Positions 34,425-46,021 of a DNA stretch of 64,000 nt are shown here, piece after piece; the stretch's first letter is position 1, and every line of letters starts with the position of its first letter. Source of the stretch: Absidia repens (taxonomy: Eukaryota; Mucoromycota; Mucoromycetes; Mucorales; Cunninghamellaceae); assembly GCA_002105175.1 (NCBI GenBank), contig MCGE01000001.1, positions 1,426,001-1,490,000 of the forward strand, written 5' to 3'. The notes under the pieces are model-generated. The model was not told the origin of the DNA. It saw only the letters and a list, made by a program, of their open reading frames with translations, and searched no databases. A program made the position numbers and the translations under genes.

Positions 34425-35737
34425 TTGTGAGTCAGTATTGTTAGTCCGTTTTAGTTTTTAGTTGCTAGTTTTACTAGATTTTAGTAGTAGCCAATTATCA
34501 TTTTTATACATATGCACTATTTTTCACAAATAAAGAACTATATATATACTTTATATTATTTGTTTTTGATTCATTCATAAGATTGGTAGTTTAGAAATGT
34601 GGTTATGTTTGATAGTAAGTGATTTAATCCTGCCAACCAGCTCCTAGGACATCGGGCAAGGTATTCATAGTAGATTTATTTGAGAACAATCGTTTGATAT
34701 GATACACACAAAACAGCACAATACTACACTTTTTACTATTAATTGGGTCAGATATAGGGTTCATTAATTAATTAAGTATGGTTTAGTTTAGCTGTCATAG
34801 CGTATATCTCCATCTGAATAAAATAGACATATTTTGTCTTTCACATCTTGTCTTGGATTTACGTTATATCTCATGCGTTTGGTTTTTTCGTCGGATGGGC
34901 ATGCCCCATATTGTACAATGCATGCGCATGTGCGAAAAAATGGCTAGACATGAGGCAACTATGACACACTGTCGTTTTCAATGCTCCATCTATCATATGT
35001 ACAGCACTTTTTAATGCATTGGAGTGAAGGGCGCATAAAAAAAGTAGGTAGCGATGGCCCCATTTAATTCACCCGTCTGTCTTTTTTTTTTTTTTTTTTT
35101 GGTCATCATCTGGGTTTAACGCTCAGCTACAACCGGCCAATTTCATATATCATAAACAACCAACCAATCCCTCAATGTTCTGCTTTCACCTTTGCAATGA
35201 TATTTTCTGGTTAACTATTTTATTTTCAAGTAAAAAATAAAAAAAATAAAAAAAATCCTTTGCATTTTCCGTGAGACCCAAGCCCAAATCCAACTACACT
35301 GCCTGATCATACAATGATATTTTCATCAATACATAGACCTCCTCGGCTCACCATATCCTTATTACTTATCACTTCCACATACCCATCTATACCCCCCATA
35401 AACATTTGTTGCCCTAAGTCCAATTTTTCTAAACCCAGTACTGTCTTTCTATTTCTATAAACCATTTTCATTTCAAAGGCTCCTAGGTGAGCTAAAGGAC
35501 TTTATTCTTAAAAAAAATATGGAGGAGAATAATAATATATATATTAATATCTAATAGGATGTAAAAAGAAAAGCAATTGTAAAAGATGGCTTGATAATAA
35601 CAAGACTATAAAAATATGTACACAATCTATCTAATAAGACGACTATAATAATATTAAAAATGAATAATAAAAAGGGATGGGAGGAGGTGAAGATCAAAAA
35701 AAAAAAAAAAAAAGGAGGGGGAAGGGTCAGTTCGGTT
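34425..35737. other. Intergenic, 1.3 kb, with a degenerate repeat piece
   Basis: The left part is URC1 3' UTR with an AATAAAG signal near 34530. Around 34780-34860 a stretch matches the AATAAA-containing part of the dispersed repeat and another piece near 61760. T runs occur at 35082-35100, and A runs at 35698-35714 just beyond the phospholipase stop. No gene was recognised. Confidence 0.5.
34780..34860 (+). repeat. Degenerate fragment of the dispersed repeat
   Basis: TTTAGTTTAGCTGTCATAGC, followed by AATAAAATAGACATATTTTG and a TCTTTCACA segment, resembles CTTAGCTTAGTTGTCATAG…AATAAAAATATGTC at 61770-61840. Both resemble the matching portion of copy A near 25165-25230. The match is partial, about three quarters identical by eye over 60 bases. 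Confidence 0.35.
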
Positions 35738-38612
35738 CTATGGATACATAAACAGATTGCCCGAGTTTTCCGAGTCACGCTGTCGTAGTCGTAGTCGTCG
35801 TTTGCGTTCCCATACTGCACGGAACACGGCCCTTACTTGGTCGGTATTGTCATTCCAATTTGCCTGAGCCAGACCTACCACTTTTTCAACTTGATCAGGT
35901 TCGTACATAAAATTCCATGTCGCACAAAAGTCTGCCATCTGCGGGTCAAAATCCGGATCATAATTGTCGTTGCCAATAAACGGAAAATAAACCAGTGTGA
36001 TCAGTCGACGTCCATCATCACCCGTGTCAGCATTCGTCGTCATGGTTGTCGTCGTCGTCGCTGGGAAAACAGTGCATGGACCAAGCGCATACCGCTGTTT
36101 GTTGTTGCTGCTGCTAGTGCTACTGATGTGTGTCATCTCAGAGGGTTGTTCCATGTCATCAACTGCTGTCATTTCTTTGTCATTTTGTTGTTGCTGGTTG
36201 TTTTCCGTCGACTGATTCTTCCCTTCATTTTCTTGGTCATCTCTTTGTTGTTGTTGTTGTTGTTGTTGTTGTTGCTGTTCGCCGAGTGATGCTACAAGTT
36301 CGGTAGGTTCTTGATCAATGTTCTTAATAGTATCGCTGATCTGTTCTTTCGGCCACCCCGCACCAACAGGCCATCCATCAATTCCACGACGTTTCACATA
36401 ACCTTCTGCACGTTCAAAGTGAGGCGCTGTCTGAATGTCTGCACTGAGATCCACCGCCAAGATAATATCGGCCTTGCGCTGACTGATCAGAGGATAGAAA
36501 GGGATGTTGTTGTCCATTCCGGCATCCATAAGGCTGTAGAAAGGTTCAGAAGTGAACAGATCACGGTGTTGGTCATCACTAGGTTTCTTTTCTGCAAAGG
36601 TGTAAAATGGGTTGGGATAGACAGCAGGAGAGATGGGATGATAAATAGAAAGTGACTTTTGGTACCGTCCAATAGTTTCATCGGCCATGTGTAAAGAGGA
36701 TGTTGGTAAAAAGCTACGTATTTCTTGATAAAAATGTACCACACTGGCAGCAAAAGCAGACCCAAACATACTATCATAAAAATTAAAGATTGGGCACAAG
36801 CTGAGTCAATTTGTCGTCTTCCAAACCCTTCCCCTCCCCTCCCCTTTTTTTCATTTGATCCATTACCCCAGTAAACTATCCAATCTTTGTTCAGGTAGTC
36901 GTTCTGTGTTCACTCCATTGCTAAACTTCCGACCAAATGCCCACATAGGGATCCAAGCTGCGAAAAAAAAGAGGAAAGTCAATTGGTAAATGAATAATAT
37001 CTGATATCATTTGTACTTCTTTTTTCTTACCGTCAACTTCATCTGATCCAAATTCATAGGCAGTAAATTCAAACCATTGATACATATGCGATCCATCATC
37101 ATCATCACCACCATCGGCTTTGTTCTCAGTTGCAGCAGTATTTTTGACGAGTTCTTTCAACTGTTCAGGTGTGAGTTCCTTGTTATTGGCTTCATCTTGA
37201 GCTTTTTCCAGTTTGTCTTGAAATTTGTCTTCCAGGTCTTGTCGCACCACACAGTAGATTGGCATCGGCTGAGATCCATCACTGAAAAATTGGCGTTGAC
37301 TTGATAGCTTCATATCTTTCTTGGCTAATAGAATTTCCTCCTTGGGGATATCTTCGTCGTCGTTGTCGGGGTCGTTATAAGCTTTAACAGTGGTTCGTGT
37401 GTACAATGTGGCCCCAATTAACGAACCAAAAAGATCCACCAAACTGACCGAGCTTTGCTGAAGATAGCGCTGGCCAATGCCTTGTAGCAGTAATGTCGCA
37501 TTTTGAGTTGAGGCAGCTGCAAGCGACAAGACATGGGAAACGTTGCCAATATGAGTTCCTACGCGCAATTTCAAATGATCAATCAAGATGTCCGGGTCAC
37601 AATTTGTAAGCACGCTGTAATACAATGATAAGGCCCAGCAGGATCCAGATATAGCTATAAATAGATAAAAGAAAAAGTGTCAATGGTAACTTTTAAACTG
37701 TTGATGTCCAGTGACATACCTGCAATATAAGTAACACAGTCAAGTGCCCCCGAATCCTTCATGGCTTTGAGATAGCCTGTCAAACCCAACATCGCACGGT
37801 AACCACCTCCACTATTTTTACGAGATACGAGGATATGAGATATAATAGAGGATATAATAATACTGTTTGTTTTAGTTACCTTGACGCCACTGAGATGATT
37901 GGAATATCTTCGATCTCAACATCAAGAGGATCAACACCGATGAAAGAGGCAAACGCAATCCGTTGGTATTCCATCCGTTTGCGCAAAAAATCTTGTTCTT
38001 CTTGTGCCAAACCAGGGCCAAATCTATGCATCACAATCAAAAGGGAACCTTGTTATTTCCCCGACACTTAACCACCACCACCACCACCACCGTTACTTTG
38101 ACTTACCTGACCGAAGCGTCTTGTTTCAATTCAGGATTGGCAACAGTGTCCTTCACGTCTTTTATAGAATCAATAATGTCAGCCATGGTCATTGTATCCC
38201 AGAGGTTGGTCAAAGCTCCACGTAGATCAGCAGCGTTCATGTGCTGGAAGTCTTCTACCAATGGCACGTTGGTCAGAATGATACGTACAAATTGATCTTG
38301 GAGTTCCAAAAAATTCGCCTTGGATTGTTCAATAATACCATTATCTTCAGTGTTGTCGTTAGTTTTGATGACTTGCGGAAGATCTTTACTGGATTCCAAG
38401 ACTGCTGTCGGAAAAAGCGCCGAGAATAAAAATGTCTGACGGCATTTGTTTGGTAAAGGAAGAAAGATCGCTGAGGTAGTCCTTTTTTCATGGGAAGGGT
38501 GTGTTTTCGAGTGCTGGCGTAAAAAGACCGTGTGTTGAGTTTGTTGAGCATAGAGAAAGCAAGCACCAGTGAGAATAGACACAAGTGGCCATTTCCGTGC
38601 AAATATTGACAT
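35738..38612 (-). CDS. cPLA2-like lysophospholipase/phospholipase with a Gln-rich insert
   Basis: The protein belongs to the patatin/cytosolic phospholipase A2 (lysophospholipase B) fold, which hydrolyses acyl chains from glycerophospholipids. Start ATG 38612 opens MSIFARKWPLVSILTGACFLYA, a possible membrane anchor or mitochondrial leader. The catalytic elements are in order: SSGGGYRAMLGLTGYL (oxyanion loop and Arg), AISGSCWALSLYYS (nucleophile Ser in the GxSGS-type motif, here AISGS), and LMDAGMDNNIPFYPL (catalytic Asp). Between Asp and C-terminus lies a Gln/Asn/Asp-rich insert with about 12 consecutive Gln (36246-36281), then PFIGNDNYDPDFDPQMADFCATWNF and an Arg-rich end (RKRRLRLRQRDSE). 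The stop is at 35740-35738. About six introns give around 800 residues. The pre-catalytic region with KNIIQ-free helices is unassigned. Substrate is not predictable. Confidence 0.88.
36246..36281 (-). repeat. CAA repeat encoding polyglutamine in the phospholipase
   Basis: On the minus strand there are about twelve CAA/CAG codons in a row, surrounded by an acidic, Asn/Gln-rich segment. It is likely an unstructured loop that varies in length between strains. Confidence 0.8.
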
Positions 38613-38734
38613 TAAAAGTCGTGATACAAAATAAAAAAAAAAGGAAAGAGAGAAGTAAAGATGAGATTTTTTAAGCAAAAGTCGGAGTTTTATTGATTTT
38701 TTTTAACAATGAACAATGAATGATTTCTATAATA

Positions 38735-39497
38735 TTAAAATGAAGGATGTGGTGTGGAAAAGGGTAGTGCAGTGATTTCAAATTTGGATTCATCAGCCTT
38801 TTTTACTAATCTATATCTTTCTAACGTATACGTATCATACATCTGCCCTGCTAGTCGGGCGGCCTCAATATGAAGCGGTTTATGGGTTGCTTTTTGAGCA
38901 TAATCACGATTGATCCAAATGCACATGGCTAAACATTCTCGATGTTGATTTAAATCACCAAACCAGTACTACACAGGAAAAAAAAAAAAAAAAAAATTAG
39001 TTGGCAATGATACAACAATAAATGTTGCCAATAAAAAAAATGATCTATACCTTTAATAGTCCACCACTATGAATGGCTTCCTCTTGTGCCCTGGCGTCTG
39101 CTTCAAACAGTAAAGAATTGTTTGCTGTGGCTTTTCTTACACTGCGAAAGGCTACAATAAACCAATCACCTTCCCAATCACCCAGTTGCGCTGCTACTTG
39201 ATCCCAATTAAAAGTGGTTTCCACAGGTGTATGGACATAATCATCTGTCACTACATGTAGGTTCGGTAGTACATCTAAAAAGGCATGATCTACTGGTCGT
39301 AAGTCAGCTACATAAGAGGCTAACTCCCTGGCATTTTCCCCTAACCATTGCCTTGGCCCAACTGTATTGTTTCTAATTGTACGCCCATCTAGATCAGCCG
39401 CAACCATGGTTTGTTCAATATCATCAGGGGTAAGATGCGATGATGAAGTTGCCGACGACTTGGATTGATTTGCTTGATGATCACTGACTACAAGCAT
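38735..39497 (-). CDS. UPF0643-family fungal protein
   Basis: Two exons (39497 to about 39047 and about 38968 to 38735) join in frame. The first carries DLDGRTIRNN, NWDQVAAQLGDWEGDWFIVAFRSVRK and EEAIHSGGLLK. The second begins YWFGDLNQHRECLAMCIW and continues INRDYAQKATHKPLHIEAARLAG, YDTYTLERYRL and a short tail. The YWFGDLN…RECLAMCIW…A…YTLERYRL pattern is that of the uncharacterised UPF0643 family in fungi. Start ATG 39497; stop TAA 38737-38735; about 225 residues. There is no signal peptide or membrane segment, so a soluble cytosolic or nuclear protein is likely. Function is unknown; the conserved Trp, Gly, Asp and Cys residues might suggest an acyl-transfer fold, but I do not claim it. Confidence 0.75.
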
Positions 39498-39952
39498 GAT
39501 AAAGGAGAATAAAATATAATATGAATGTAAAAACGAAAAAAGAGGAACTAAAAATTAGAAAGAAAAAGCACCCAATTTATATTTCTAGAAAAAAAAAAAT
39601 TGACAAAGCTGGTCCGTCAATGGTACCATTTGAATCTAATCTAATAATCCCTTAACATGGCGTGCTTAAACCGATCCAATTAAAAAATAATCACAAAGAC
39701 AATTTGCCCCTCAAAATATGAAACAAGACATATGATATATATTACATGTAAAAAAAAATAAAAAAAATAGAAAGTCCTATGAATATACACCAATAAAAAA
39801 CAATTTCAAAAAACCTGAATTTTTTTTTATTCATGCACGTAGGTCCAAATATACTACACTAAACTAAAACTCTAGTCAAATAAAGCTATCACTAAAAAAA
39901 AACAGACTGAAGAGGGGTAATGTAAAAGTGAATAAAATCAAATGATAAAAAT
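39498..39952. other. Intergenic, 0.45 kb
   Basis: This A-rich, low-complexity DNA forms the UPF0643 gene promoter and the eL20 3' flank. No element was recognised beyond A/T runs at about 39589-39599 and 39819-39828. Confidence 0.45.
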
Positions 39953-40887
39953 CTAGTAGAAAGTGGAAGGACGCTTGGCTTGGAAGAGAGAGCGGTTGGC
40001 CTTTTGGACACGTTGGAGACGGTGAGGCAAGGGGAAGGCGAGCTTGGGAGTCAACAATTGCTTGATGTATTGACGACGGACATCAGCCACAGCAACTTCG
40101 GCAACCTGTAGATCAAACAATACAAACTTTAATCATCCATGCCATACCAACTATAGTGTGACCTTGATCATAACCTCTTTTACAAAAACTTACGCGGATG
40201 ATTTGAATGTTACCGAAACGAGAGCGATGACGAGCAGCCATATCTTGGTAACAAGTACCGACAGCTTCAACACGGGACATACCACGATATTCCTTGTACA
40301 TGTTGTGGGTACCGGAGCGAGAATCGTAACGAAGCCAGACACCGAAGTTCTTGATTTGTTCAGGGCGCTTTTCGAAGATCTATAAATACATACAAACACA
40401 CACACACACACAAAAGTAAAAGCACTGGTCAGTTCAATTCCTATTTAATTACAATAAGTGAAAAATTATTTACTTCGTTGACGGAAACGATTTCACCAGC
40501 AGTCTTCTTGACCTTGCGGAGCTTGGCCAAAAAGTACCAGAAACGAGACTTGGCTACAACATCGTTAGGAGCAAAGATACGCATGCGGTAAAGCTTGGGG
40601 GTACGGTCTTGCTCGGAAGGGAGCTTGCGACCAACCACTTGATATTCGTGGAACTGTTGTAAAAAAAAAAAAAAAATTGAATGAATGAGTTTATCAATGT
40701 GGAACATTCATCTATGAATCACACATATATCACCATCTACCCATCCATTCATAATCCATGTATATCACACCCATCCATCCATCATTATATATAATTCATT
40801 CATTTTTGTCGAATATCCATCCTTCATCTCTGCCCTTGAATCGTTTTATCATTTTGTGATGCTTCGTATTTCACTTACTCTAGCCAT
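39953..40887 (-). CDS. RPL20: Large-subunit ribosomal protein eL20 (L18a)
   Basis: This is a core cytoplasmic ribosomal protein of about 173 residues. The first exon has only three codons (ATG GCT AGA, 40887-40879) and is followed by a 220-base intron. Exon two begins [30 protein letters not shown] and continues [23 protein letters not shown]. Later exons give [60 protein letters not shown] and the basic C-terminus ending AKRPSTFY. The stop is TAG 39955-39953. The length and all blocks match the family. A long first intron after a minimal exon is common in fungal ribosomal-protein genes, where it often contributes to regulation. I checked that intron for a C/D-box snoRNA and did not see a convincing one. 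Confidence 0.96.
40655..40878. other. Long first intron of the eL20 gene, with degenerate ATCC-type repeats
   Basis: This intron is about 220 bases while other introns in the gene are near 80-100. The middle is rich in degenerate CCATCCATC units on the + strand, reading GATGGATGG on the coding strand. A C-box-like ATGATAA is present, but no D box (CTGA) is placed suitably, so I do not call a snoRNA. Confidence 0.4.
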
Positions 40888-41116
40888 TTGCCGATAGTGA
40901 AAAGAAAGAAGGTTTATTTCGTTTTGCCCCCATCTCTCACTGTTTTAAGGGAACTCCGCCGCCTGCCACTTGAGAGAGAAAAGATTCACCCTAGAAGTCT
41001 CGTAAGTCACCAGCGTAAAAAAAAACGACATATTTCAATCACCGTCACTTGGCAGCCTGACACTTCTTTTTTCTTTTTCTTCCACACCACTTTTTCTAGA
41101 AAGCAGTATTTCTACT

Positions 41117-41416
41117 ATGGCTTTTGATAATACCACCAGCAAAGTTCCACCAAGTACAAAATGTGAAGCCCAATCCGACAACGATTCTTCTTTATACCAT
41201 TCTTCACTCCGGAAAGAAAATCACCAAAATAAAGAAACCTTCAAACCAACACAACGACAAAGTCAGCACCGGGATCAATATCAGGTAGAAAATGCCCGTT
41301 TGCTGGAATCCGACTTGGAAATGGATGGTATAGACGGTGATCTATCTGTGCTACTGAATGATCTCTCGATGATGAAACCAAGTCAACCCGCTTACTTTAT
41401 GCCATACTGTGCATGA
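41117..41416 (+). CDS. Small hypothetical protein, 99 residues
   Basis: A single open frame starts with ATG 41117 (ACTATGGCT context) and ends TGA 41414-41416. It is divergent from the eL20 gene with 229 bases between starts. A CT-rich stretch (41065-41098) resembles the leaders of neighbouring genes. The product is polar and probably disordered at the N-terminus, with a short acidic-hydrophobic segment near the end (LLESDLEMDGIDGDLSVLLNDLSMM) and a FMPYCA end. Downstream AATAAAA signals near 41585 and 41687 could end its transcript. No family is recognised. The initial run NTTSKVPPSTK and lack of stop are consistent with a real small gene, but the coding evidence is limited. Confidence 0.4.
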   Translation: MAFDNTTSKVPPSTKCEAQSDNDSSLYHSSLRKENHQNKETFKPTQRQSQHRDQYQVENARLLESDLEMDGIDGDLSVLLNDLSMMKPSQPAYFMPYCA

Positions 41417-42085
41417 TCATTTCGAAGTAACAAACACACCACTGTAGTTAGTCGTCCATTTGTATATAGTAAACCATACTTTAGTATTTTTTTGACTCCA
41501 CTTTCCCCCTCCTCTTGTATATTTTATTACCCATTCTTTTACTACTACATAATCACCAAACATGTCCCCTTTTTTGTTTGCCACAATAAAAATCACAGTT
41601 GTCATATATAATTTACCAATTACACACTAGCCTTTTTTTTGGCGCTACAATATAAAATCACATTATTTCCTTTATTTCTCAGTGCACAATAAAACTCACC
41701 TACATCAGCAAACATCAGATGTCAAATGATATATATGTGGTATACACCTAGTCTTAGCACTGATCTTTTTTTTTTTTTTTGTACACAATAAAACCCATAT
41801 TCACCCATACTATGTTTGTCCTTTTTTTTTTTTTGGCCAGCACATTTAGCACGCGGTTGACACACAATATCAAAAATCTCGATGTAATTGTACCAGGTTT
41901 TGACTTTATTTGTTAAAAGAAGAGGGTGTTGGGGAAGGCGAAAAGAAGGGTATGCTACGTCCATACGTACACATTGTATATCAAAAAACAAAACAAATAA
42001 CAAACGGGGTACATAAAAGAAGAGGGAAAGGGGGGGGGGAAGATAACTAAATGTATATAGTGGGGAGGGCAGTAAACTAGCTAAT
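41417..42085. other. Convergent 3' region, 0.67 kb
   Basis: Three ACAATAAAA-type signals occur (about 41584, 41685, 41786), with T runs at 41767-41780 and 41822-41834. It lies between the small + strand ORF and the V-ATPase E gene on the minus strand, so two 3' UTRs probably meet here. Confidence 0.45.
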
Positions 42086-43290
42086 CTAATTGAAGAATTT
42101 TCTATTAGGAGAATGACCAAAGAGAATAACCCGGAGTTGAGGAAGCATCTACATACAAATAAAAATAAAATTCAGTATACCACTATATAACCAAACATCT
42201 CTTTTCTTCTTGCTTACATCTTCCTTGACGATTTCCAAACGAGCTTCGAGGGTATTGTCGACAACGATCTTGCCTTTCAAACCTGTCAAGATAACACCAC
42301 CAGCACTAAAAAAAAATATATATATACAACATGAATGAATGAATGTCACGCAATCTATTTGTAACCCATCCTTCCCAGCAAAGCTTACTTGGATGATGGC
42401 AAATAGTCGTCACCAATAGTGATGTTCAAAGAAGTCTTGAGAGTATTTTCAAATTGTTCCTTGGCTTCCTTGGCAGCGATTTCGACTTTATCAACATCTT
42501 CCTGGCGACAACGGACAACAATATCAGATTCCATCAGCGTATAAGCACCTTGGAGGACCAATTTATTCAATAATTCACCGTAGCTAGAGTCGTTGGAAGA
42601 GAGAGATTGAGTACGGTTTCTGGTTTCTTCGAATAATGCATCCAACACTTGTTCACGTTGTTGCAAAGTACGAAGACGAGCTTTGTTGATATGGTTGGAT
42701 TGAGAGCTGTGGCAAATAGAGAAAGAAAGAGAGAGAGAGAGTATTGACAGTTCAAGAAAAAAATTAGAGGATGAGCATATCGCTTGTCGTTGTCATATCT
42801 CTTTTCCTTTGTATATCGCTTACATTCGCTTTTGTACTTCGGCTTGCTTGATCTTGCGTTCAAAAACAGCTTCAATGTTGAGCGATTCTTGACGGACAAT
42901 CTTGGCCTACATATTCAAAATTAAGTTGCGATGATATTGTTAGTTGATATGCGTACAGCAAACCCTTCCTATTTATTACATCTGTCTTACCTTTTCAATG
43001 TTAAATTCTTCGTCAGCCTAAAAACAACAAGAGATGGATAAAAAGAGTTGATACTGAGTAAAGGAAACATGACTAGTGGCAGCTCCTATTTCTTTTCTTT
43101 ACCTTGACTTTGATTTCGCGAGCCTTTTCTAAAGCTTCTTGCTTGATGAAAGCCACCTAAATATATACAAATGATAAGGGAAGTTGTTAGTATATTTAAC
43201 AGGTCGTTCTCTTCCAGAAGAAAAAAGGCTTACCATCTTTTTCATTTCGTTGAAGACTTCATCATCATTTAAGGCTCGGACAGAGGTCAT
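42086..43290 (-). CDS. VMA4: V-type ATPase subunit E (peripheral stalk)
   Basis: Subunit E, with G, forms the stator stalk of the vacuolar proton pump. Small exons give MTSVRALNDDEVFNEMKKM, VAFIKQEALEKAREIKVK, ADEEFNIEK, AKIVRQESLNIEAVFERKIKQAEVQKRM and SQSNHINKARLRTLQQREQVLDALFEETRNR, the long helical stalk. The globular C-terminal end follows with VLQGAYTLMESDIVVRCRQEDVDKV, SAGGVILTGLKGKIVVDNTLEARLEIVKED and the last exon MLPQLRVILFGHSPNRKFFN. Start ATG 43290-43288; stop TAG 42088-42086; about 225 residues in seven exons. All family landmarks are intact, notably AFI..EA.EKA.EI..KA.EEFNIEK at the start. Confidence 0.95.
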
Positions 43291-44467
43291 TGTGATATAA
43301 TCTAGAAGTATATTACAAAAAAAAAGAAAAAAAAAGAGTTAGGTATAAACTAACGTCAATGGGGTAGAAATAGTAAATACCTGTTGGTGTTGGTGGGAAG
43401 AAAGAAAGAAAAAAAAAGGAGGCAAAATATGTTTGGGCCAAAAAATGACGCTCACGATAGACGGATTTGTTTCGTATTCAAACGCCGCCCATCTTTTACT
43501 TTCCAGAGTGACGCGACAATTTAGGGAATTCTTTTTTTTTTTTTTTTTGGCCGTTCACTATCCTATATTGAACGTTTATACAAAATATATTCTGTTGTCT
43601 ACTGCTCACCTAACTTTTTTTGATATTTACTGGTTTATTAGCTCATATTATATACAGGTTCCACAATGCTAAATTTCATACAGTATGATAAAAAATAAAG
43701 CCTTCGTGACAAACTTGATTTTTGTGCTGCTATATCTTAGTGAACTTCATGCACTACAGTAAAACATGGACCAATAATTTTTAAGAAAAATTGGCATAAC
43801 AAGAATCTGGTATGTCCTACGGATAAATGGCCACTTTGTTGTTTTTAATAATCCACGGGATATGACGTCTTTATTCGCTACACTCTAAACAATAGTGAAT
43901 GACCTGCTTATTAACTTCTCTAGGACGAGCGGTATAGAATAGGAACCTGTATAAAAGGCAAATCAATGCAGCAACAGTTTGATCGGCATTTCATATTATT
44001 TTTCATCAATAGATTTACGATTTCAAATCATTGCGGCCAATTTCGAAAAAAGAACGCATTGTTGGAGGTGATATCTGGATGGTTTTGTATGTTTTATGTG
44101 TATGCACATAATCAGGCAATCAAACAAGCGCATTTGCTATTTTTTTGGTGGCGGTGAAGAAATATACTGCATTTTCCATTTAACGCAGAAATAGAGTGAT
44201 TGTTAGCTAAAAAATAATTATTTTGGGCCATGAAAATATATGATATTATGATCTACTACTTCTCTTTAATTGAACTAAAAATATCCTGTCTCCCCAATTT
44301 TACGGGTTGACAAAATGATCGTCCACGTTGCGAAAAAAAATCTACTCCATTTTCGGAATTACAAATCCCTGTCAATTTCTGTATAAAGGAACGCTCACCA
44401 CTTTTTTTTTTATTATATCTTCTCATCTTTATCTTACGTTTTATTTCTTAAATTTTGACCCAGCTCT
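43291..44467. other. Intergenic, 1.2 kb, divergent promoters
   Basis: The V-ATPase E gene and the mannose-6-phosphate isomerase gene are divergent here. A T run (43531-43548) and a TATAAAGG at about 44381-44388 lie before the isomerase start, with a CT/T-rich leader after it. No other gene was recognised. Confidence 0.5.
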
Positions 44468-46021
44468 ATGTCTCAACCTGCCATCTATCGCTTACAATGT
44501 AAAACCCAATCTTATGACTGGGGAAAACTGGGCAGTGAATCCAAAGTCGCTCATTTTGCAAGTCAATCTGGTGCGCCAGTGGATCCGTCTAAACCTTATG
44601 CTGAACTGTGGATGGGAACACATCCCAATGCTCCTTCTATTGTCATAGGAAACACCGCTACTGATGACCAAACGTCCTTGAAATCCCTTATCGAAAACAA
44701 CCCCCATCTTTCTACACAGGCCATTCATGACGAATTTGACGGTGACCTACCATTCCTCTTCAAAATTCTCTCCATTCGCAAGGCTCTCTCCATACAAGCT
44801 CATCCCGACAAAGTTCTAGGTGCACGTCTTTTTAAGGACGTTCCTTCTATATATAAGGTAAGCTTTGTACATACAATATTAATGACATAATATCTAACAT
44901 TTGTTTTTCTCTTCTTTTTTCAATCTTCCGTTTACAGGACCCCAACCACAAGGTACGGTGCTATTTTATTATATAATAGAAGTATGTATAAATTTTATAT
45001 GTGCATCCTCACTCACTCCTTTGTGGTATTTTTTTTTGTTTGCCTTTTTAGCCCGAAATGGCCCTTGCTTTGACACCATTTGAAGCATTATGCGGCTTCC
45101 GACCCTTGAACGAAATCACTCAGCACCTTGAAAAATACCCAGAATTTGGAGAACTCGTTGGCCCTCAGATTACCCACAACTTTATCAGCACTGTAGCAGA
45201 TAATACCAGTAATGAAGACAACAACAAGCATGTGCTCAAACAGCTTTTTTCCTCGATGATGACGAGCTCTGAAGAGGACGTGTCTCGACTTTTGAAGACG
45301 TTGACTTGTCGCCTCTCGCAATCACCTGCATCGGAACTCGACGAGCTTGATCAACTTGTGTTACGTTTGGATCAGCAATACCCCGGTGGTGATGTTGGTG
45401 TTTTCTCCGCTTTATTGCTGAACTATGTGGTAATGGCACCTGGACAAGCTATCTTTTTAGGAGCGAACGAACCTCATGCCTACTTATCTGGTGGTAAGTA
45501 AAATGCATTATTGCAAGATGAAACCAATGCCTCTTTTTTTTTTTGTCTTTTTTACATACCATCAACTAACCCTTTTTTTTTTTCTTTTTTGTTGGATAGA
45601 TTGTGTGGAATGTATGGCAACCAGTGATAATGTGGTTCGTGCAGGACTGACCCCAAAATTCAAAGATGTCAATGTGTTGGTGGAAATGCTGACTTATCGC
45701 TATGGCTCGGCCGAATCCCAAAAAATGAATCCTGTGCCTTATGGCTCGCGTTCCTTGTTATATGACCCTCCTATCAATGAATTCTCGGTGATTCTTACCA
45801 AACTCGACGCAAATCAAGACGAAAAACACCCATCGATTCAAGGACCTAGTATTTTACTTGTCGCTCGAGGTGCTGGTCAACTGACAGGTGAAGCTTTGAA
45901 AACTGAATCCGACTTCTGTCTCAAAGAAGGCTATGTCTACTTTATTGGTGCGGGCACTCCATTGAATATTCATGCTGATAGCGAACAAGGTCTTGAACTG
46001 TACAGGGCCTACAAAGCTTGA
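44468..46021 (+). CDS. PMI40: Mannose-6-phosphate isomerase (type I)
   Basis: This zinc enzyme interconverts fructose-6-P and mannose-6-P, feeding GDP-mannose for glycosylation and cell-wall mannans. Four exons (44468-44857, 44938-44952, 45052-45493, 45600-46021) join in phase. Landmarks: IYRLQCKTQSYDWGKLG, the active-site stretch YAELWMGTHP, SIQAHPDK (Gln and His zinc ligands), [22 protein letters not shown] (Glu zinc ligand), [40 protein letters not shown] (His ligand) and the C-terminal domain ending GLELYRAYKA. The second exon is only 15 bases and encodes DPNHK, part of the zinc-binding region, so it must be included. About 420 residues, the family length. Confidence 0.96.
44938..44952 (+). 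other. 15-base microexon of the mannose-6-phosphate isomerase gene
   Basis: GACCCCAACCACAAG lies between a TTTACAG acceptor and a GTACGG donor and encodes the conserved DPNHK that precedes the catalytic PEMA segment. The conservation of the encoded residues makes it a secure exon. Confidence 0.85.

Noticed and set aside
35837..36289. A 150-codon plus-strand frame opposite the phospholipase
   Set aside because: It is the antisense shadow of the phospholipase last exon, with a Leu run that simply mirrors the CAA repeat.
40655..40878. Possible C/D-box snoRNA in the long first intron of the eL20 gene
   Set aside because: A weak C-box-like ATGATAA is present, but no D box CTGA lies at a suitable distance, and the intron is filled with degenerate ATCC repeats.
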